Source: Parachlorella kessleri (taxonomy: Eukaryota > Chlorophyta > Trebouxiophyceae > Chlorellales > Chlorellaceae). Taken from it: DNA of 64,000 nucleotides. Of this stretch, positions 59,401 through 64,000 are shown one piece after another (the stretch's first letter is position 1; each line of letters starts with the position of its first letter). The translations under genes and the position numbers were made by a program. The stretch lies in NCBI GenBank assembly GCA_001598975.1, contig BBXU01000825.1:1-64000 (forward strand), in the 5' to 3' direction. Below the pieces are notes generated by a model, which worked only from the letters and a program-made list of their open reading frames with translations, made no database searches and was not told where the DNA came from.

Positions 59401-61840
59401 TCCCCCTACAGCCATGTACTGCACCCTCTGCAGCCACCCCCCCCGCTCCTGGTAGCCAGTGCCACTCTGGCTCCTACCGTGCAGGGCGTATCAGGCCTCA
59501 TTAGAGAAACATCACCCCGGCGGCACCAACGGCTTCATTGGGCCCCACCTGGCTTCGCCACCAACCTTGCCGCAGCCCTCTCTGTGGGGAGCCTTGGAGG
59601 GGGGCCGCCGCATGCTACAGGTGGTGGGATCGCCATGCAAAAGCAGGACGGCTGTGTGCTTGTGTCTGCCTTTGGCGCTGTTTGCTTGGCTGTGAAACAC
59701 GTACTCCCGACCGCTTTTGACACCCAGTCATGCCTGCACCATGACATACGTACAGCAGGATCAGCAACCCACCACTGCGTGTGTCTTCTCGTGTGCAGCG
59801 CTATGTTGGTCAGTGCAACGTGCAGACGGACATCAAGGAGGCGACCTTCCTAGGTGCGCTGCCCCCAACACGTCAGCCCTACTAACTCCAGTGCCTCAAG
59901 CTCCTGCCTGCTCTAAGGGCACTAGGGTGCTGCCCCTTGTTGCCTTCTTCCTCCAAACTGGGCTGAATTGTGGGGGCAGTGCAGGCCCACTGAGCTGGGC
60001 TGTGTTTTGGGGGCAATGCAGGCCCACACGATGAGCTGGTGGCGTGCGGCAGTGACGACGGCCATATCTTCATATTCAATGCAGCCAGCGGGGAGTGCAT
60101 CAGGTGGGCCACAGTGCTCTCATTGCCTGGCCCGGCTTGACGCATGCACTGCTATTCCTGTCGCTGATGCCGTCAGGTGTTCAGGGTTTGATATCCGAGC
60201 GGCTCAGGGTCCGCGTTTGCTGCCACGCTCGCCACGGTGTGGGTCAGGTGTGCTCGGCCGACAACCACTTGCTACCCAAGGACCCGTCACGTGTGGCCTT
60301 GCCTGGCTCTCATACAGTTTATAGCCTGCGCAATCACCATCATGCACAGTCTTTCAATGCTTTGGTGCAGGGTCTTGAAGGCAGACGATGATGTGGCCAA
60401 CTGTGTGCAGTGCCACCCGCACCTGCCTGTGCTTGCCACAAGCGGCATCGACCACGCCATCAAGGTAGGTCATGGCACAGCGCTAGGACCCCGCTGCATG
60501 GCCCCGGCCATGCTTCGGGTATTCACGCCCCTCGTTTCCAGGGCACAAATTGCTCCGTCTGTGCTCTGCCGCCGCTTTGGCCGGCCTGTTATACGTGTTA
60601 CTCACCCATGTGTAACTGTAGCAGCAGCAGCTGGTGTCCTGTTCCCACAAACCAGGAGTCCCAACTCTCAACGGGCCCCAACTGCAGCCTGTCTTGTTGC
60701 CAAGCGCTGCAGGTGTGGTCCCCCGAGGGGCCCCCGACAGCTGGCGGCAACCTGAAGGAGATCATTGCCCTCACCCAAGACAGGATGAGAGACGGTGAGT
60801 AGCTCTTAACCCACTTAACATGAGCCAAGCAAGCTGCATCACTCTGTGTGAAGTGACCCAGTCCTACAGCTTGGCATTGCATGGTGTTTGCCACTGTCGG
60901 TTTTTGTTGATGCTATCAGGGAGCTGTCATTGTTGTTGAAGCTGGCAGGGAGTGCGAACAGAGGCGAGGTTGGGGGTATATGGACAGACAAGGCTGTGTG
61001 CAGTTATGCTCCGGTGCTGTAATGAGGTCTTTTTGTTTTAGGTGGCAGGCAAGGCGAACTGAAAAAGGTAGGGTGGAACTGTACCGATAAGGTTAGGTGC
61101 ACTTACGATCAGTCATGCTTTGGTAGAGACGCGGCGGCCCTTGCCTGTGGACCTGTCAGACTCACCGCTAAGGGAACTGACAACCCCCGCGGTTTGCCTC
61201 TGCACCTGAAGGTCCCACAGTGCTGCGAGGGGTTGACCCTCGCCTGCTAGCAGCCCTGTCAGACAACCCAGCCCTCCTCAGGGCTCTCCTCCAGGCAAGA
61301 CGCTTATTTGCGCGGAAGTTGGTGGCTGCTATTACGCGCACGCAAACCTTGGCGAGGCTACTTGGTTCAGGGTTAGCTCCAGTGAATCCATGCCTGTGGG
61401 ATTGTTACATGCCTCAACCTCACTAGTGCACACTGGGAAGCGGGGAAGGGGGAGCAGTACCCTGTACAGTCTGAGGTGAATCCAGGCACTCCTGCTGCTG
61501 CTGGGCCTTGGGTGGTCGTGACCGATATTCCCAGCAATAGCTGGCTCCTGATGTCTGGAACAATGGAAGCGCTGCTCAGGTGGGTCTGTCCCCACCATCG
61601 TATGCATGGGCTTGCCGGTCCCAGGCTAAGCCTTTCTTGCCGATGCCAGTGCTTGACTGCTGGGCCTGCTTGCAAATGCAGCAGCAAGGTCTCGACCTAG
61701 CTGTGCTGGTGTCACTGTTGCTGCAGCGTGCCACAGGCCTTAACAGGGCAGAGGCGGCTCCCGAGGAAGGGGGTGGCGAGGTGGTAGACGACGAGGATGA
61801 GGAGGGCCAATCCCCCGGAGTTACTTGCAGAGTAGGCTAG
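53402..61840 (+). CDS. WDTC1/DCAF-like WD40-TPR protein
   Basis: Homologue of WDTC1 (ADIPOSE) and plant ASG2, substrate receptors of CUL4-DDB1 ubiquitin ligases. About 1110 residues, 19 phase-consistent exons: 53402-53479, 53619-53768, 54090-54377, 54744-54829, 55131-55309, 55715-55857, 56151-56546, 56799-56872, 57143-57287, 57627-57794, 58075-58717, 58863-59154, 59485-59620, 59799-59853, 60022-60103, 60371-60464, 60713-60794, 61212-61294, 61682-61840. N-terminal WD repeats: ILRGHRGCVNRLAWNETGTL, IFGVKFLPACGDKRLVSGAM, HLFWSASEDGTVRQFDIR, QLAVGAGDQYVRLYDRR, VVATYHNDHVYVFDV. TPR region about residues 430-515: GNLRYFNKQ, IQQYSRAIQLAPWAAVLYTN, ALRDCEAALGLDPAAMKTHF. A Gln/Ala-rich linker of about 200 residues follows, then C-terminal WD repeats: ELVACGSDDGHIFIFNAASG and ATSGIDHAIKVWSPEGP. 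The exon 12 limits are the least sure, and the intron after 61294 uses a GC donor. Confidence 0.87.
58100..58700 (+). repeat. Ala/Gly/Gln-rich low-complexity coding region
   Basis: GCAGGxGCA-type repetitive DNA in exon 11 of the WDTC1-like gene encodes a long Ala/Gly/Ser/Pro linker between the TPR block and the C-terminal WD repeats. It is probably disordered. Confidence 0.6.
60940..61130 (+). repeat. interspersed repeat, intronic copy
   Basis: Lies in the intron between exons 17 and 18 of the WDTC1-like gene. Heads tggcagggagtgcgaacaga and aggtggcaggcaaggcgaac; shared blocks tgcagttatgctccggtgct and gatcagtcatgctttgg. It contains two diverged units. Confidence 0.6.
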
Positions 61841-61971
61841 GTGCAGCCAAGATTTTACTGGCCACTAGACCGCACTAGCTGCGGCCGCCTTCCAGACTAG
61901 GGTCTGAAGTGCTTAGTTAGTCCTGCAGTGAAGAATGCGCGGCCGTGCCAGCAGTGGGTAGTTTATTTCTA

Positions 61972-61976
61972 TGTAA
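61972..61976 (+). terminator. TGTAA poly(A) signal (WDTC1-like gene)
   Basis: TGTAA 132 nt after the stop at 61840; part of the near-palindromic tgtaaacttaca. Confidence 0.5.
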
Positions 61977-61978
61977 AC

Positions 61979-61983
61979 TTACA
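61979..61983 (-). terminator. reverse TGTAA poly(A) signal (IGPS gene)
   Basis: ttaca on the plus strand gives TGTAA on the minus strand, 365 nt downstream of the IGPS stop at 62348. It is two bases away from the plus-strand signal, so both genes could share this site. Confidence 0.35.
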
Positions 61984-62347
61984 GGCACCACGACAGCCCA
62001 TGTTGCACTTTCCTTTCTCCTTTGAACTGAACACTGTACCCCTCGCTAAAATCTCCCGCCTGCGCCTTGCTAGAATGCTACCAGCGCCTTGGCTGCTGTC
62101 CAGCGACCTTGGTAATGCTGCTCAGCGACTAGGACTGCCTGCAGCTGCTGGGGGCGTCTACCGGCCTCTACCTGCCAGAAGCCAGAGCTACAACCAACCG
62201 CCAAGACACAGGGTGAACAGTACGACAAGCTGTCTGAAAGAAGTACCACATGTGTAGACCCCTACGCGCAAGTGCTACCTACAGAAGTCGAACCACGCAA
62301 CAATTCATGCAACAAGCTGGCAACGCCCTGCCGCCTGCCTGCTGGCT

Positions 62348-64000
62348 TCAGCTCAGCGAGAGCAGCTGCTTCACGCCGGCCGTCGGGTCCCCCTGCTTCA
62401 CCAGCGACTCTCCCACCAGGATGGCCCCGCAGCCGGCCGCCTGGACAAAGGCCACATCGTCAGGTGTGAAGATGCCCGACTCCCCAGCCATCAGCAGGCC
62501 CTGCTCCACCACCTGCACAGGCACACCAAGTCAGGCGGCGCACTCGCACAATGCGGGCACGGGCAGGTGGGGTGGTGGTGTTAGGAGGGGGGGAGGGGCA
62601 CAGCGGAGAAAGAGGGCATTCTATTGCAGGCCGAGGTCCGATGGTTTATACACACCGTGGCAACTCATGACGTAGTATCCACAGGTGCAGCGCTCAATGC
62701 TTGCCATCCCCTTCCCGCGATAGCCCACATCAAAGTCCTCACGCAACGCCCGCGCCTGCCAGCACCTCGCACCATCCCAAAGGTGCTAGCCCTGCACAGT
62801 CTCCAGTGACTAATGGTCGTCTGGCCACCCCCACCCACCCCGGCACTGGACACAGCGCTCACCACCCCAGTGAGTACTGCAAGATTGCAGGGCAGCGCAC
62901 CTGCCGCCCCGCTGCGCTCTCCATGATGTCCTTTGTGTGAGCCAGGTCCACCTTGAAGGTCTGCAGGTCCCTGTTGTTGATGCCCAGCATGCAGCCCTCC
63001 AGGTCGCTGCTGCCCAGCGACAGCACCCGCTCAAGCTCACCCTCAGTGTGCACCTGCAAGCACCCAAAAGCACAACCGGGTCTGGAACCACAAGCATGGG
63101 TAGCCTCGATGCTCCAAAGCCACTGCTGCCACAGCATTACCCAGCAGCCCAGACACGCCAACAGAGACAGAGTCGCAGCCACGACGCTTTGCGTGTCTTG
63201 TTTGGGCTCTGTTGCCCGCCGCAAAGGCCTAACCACCTTAAACGAGCTCAACTGGGGAGCAAAAACTACCCACCCCTGTGCCCCTGCATCTGGTACTGCG
63301 ACTCCACAGCCGCACATGCACACAAATGACGGCGGCCACTCAAAGCTGGACTGCAAGAGCAGAATCCACCCACCTCGATGAGGCATTGCAGCCCCAGCTG
63401 CCGCGCGGAGCGTATGAGGTACCGCAGGTCGCTGTTGGGCAGCACCGCAGCGATGAGCAGCACGCAGTCGGCGCCGAATGCGCGCGCCTTGAACAGCTGG
63501 TAGGCCTGCGCTCAGCAACGGTTTCAAGCATGGTGACGAGGCCGAACACAAAGCATGGCACGGCAGCGCCAGGACCATCTCAGCTCAAGAGATGTGCTGC
63601 TGCCAGGGCTGAGCTCCTCTGTCGGCTGACTTACACCCCCAGGATGTCGAGGTACCATCCATGTCCAGGTAGCCAGCCCCACCAAAGCAGCTTTTGTGCC
63701 CGCACCTGCCGCCTTGCACACTTGCCGTGGTATCCAGTTGGCGGGTCTCTGTTTCTCCTACCACCTCGCCGACCCCCCTCCAGCTGTGCCATGCATTACA
63801 AACACCACACCCCACTGCCACCACCTCTGCTTGCAAATGGCAGGCCAAGCATCCTCACGCAGACCGGCCCCCTGGCCGTGCTTTGCACGCTCACCTCCAC
63901 GATGAACTCCTTGCACAGCAGGGGGCACGCCACGCCCGCCTGCCGGATCAGCCGCAGGTTCTCAAAGCTGCCTTGGAAAAACTTCTTGTCCGTGAGCACG
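62348..64000 (-). CDS. indole-3-glycerol-phosphate synthase (5' part outside window)
   Basis: Tryptophan biosynthesis enzyme: converts CdRP to indole-3-glycerol phosphate with loss of CO2 and water; plastid-located in algae and plants. Exons seen: 63895-64000 (cut by the window), 63374-63505, 62901-63053, 62348-62512, all joined in phase 0. The (beta/alpha)8 barrel blocks are clear: [33 protein letters not shown] (the CKEF motif with the catalytic Lys), [50 protein letters not shown] (catalytic INNR), [20 protein letters not shown] and [14 protein letters not shown] (phosphate-binding GES and VGES). The N-terminal domain and transit peptide lie beyond position 64000. Convergent with the WDTC1-like gene. 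Confidence 0.95.

Noticed and set aside
1..64000. CRISPR arrays, tRNA/rRNA genes, phage or bacterial defence genes
   Set aside because: No regularly spaced repeats, no cloverleaf I could defend and no prokaryote-style gene clusters; all recognisable genes are spliced eukaryotic genes.

Overview
The window reads as nuclear DNA of a green alga (Chlorophyta). Coding sequence is GC-rich and broken into many short exons with GTGAGT/GTAAGT-like donors and CTGCAG/TTGCAG acceptors. Two plastid-type proteins are present (an Alb3 insertase and a cyanobacterial-type Trm1), along with an organelle-type helical-repeat protein, and TGTAA, the usual chlorophyte poly(A) signal, follows several stop codons. 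The placement in Chlorophyta is inference from these traits; I cannot name the genus. Gene models were assembled by hand from exon translations and splice phases, and most joins are phase-consistent.

Layout. 0.8-3.0 kb (+): protein methyltransferase of the METTL21 type. 3.6-5.5 kb (+): NIPA-like magnesium transporter. 6.8-9.4 kb (-): mitochondrial ADP/ATP carrier. 12.1-17.6 kb (-): ADCK2-like ABC1 kinase. 17.6-20.8 kb: no intact gene, but degenerate repeats and an inverted duplicated gene fragment. 20.8-22.2 kb (+): protein with a PNRC/Edc1-like motif. 23.9-26.1 kb (+): thioredoxin-fold membrane protein without the CxxC. 27.4-31.1 kb (-): histidine acid phosphatase. 32.6-35.0 kb (-): basic, probably nuclear protein with a winged-helix-like C-terminus. 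35.5-37.0 kb (-): small membrane protein with a transit-like N-terminus, divergent from 37.3-41.8 kb (+), the Alb3 insertase. 43.5-46.6 kb (+): long Gln/Ala-rich unknown protein. 47.1-49.7 kb (-): organelle-type helical-repeat protein carrying a stop codon and a frameshift. 50.5-53.3 kb (-): cyanobacterial-type Trm1. 53.4-61.8 kb (+): WDTC1/DCAF-like WD40-TPR protein with 19 exons. 62.3 kb to the window end (-): indole-3-glycerol-phosphate synthase, cut by the window edge.

The genes do not form a pathway or operon, as expected for a eukaryotic nuclear locus. The items most worth a second look are: an ADP/ATP carrier that looks animal-like rather than plant-like and may carry a C-terminal extension; an 8-nt micro-exon in the Alb3 transit-peptide region; a family of degenerate interspersed repeats with at least seven locations in 64 kb; a perfect 28-bp palindrome behind the thioredoxin-like gene; and several proteins I cannot assign to a family. 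I found no defence system, CRISPR array, virus or intact transposon.
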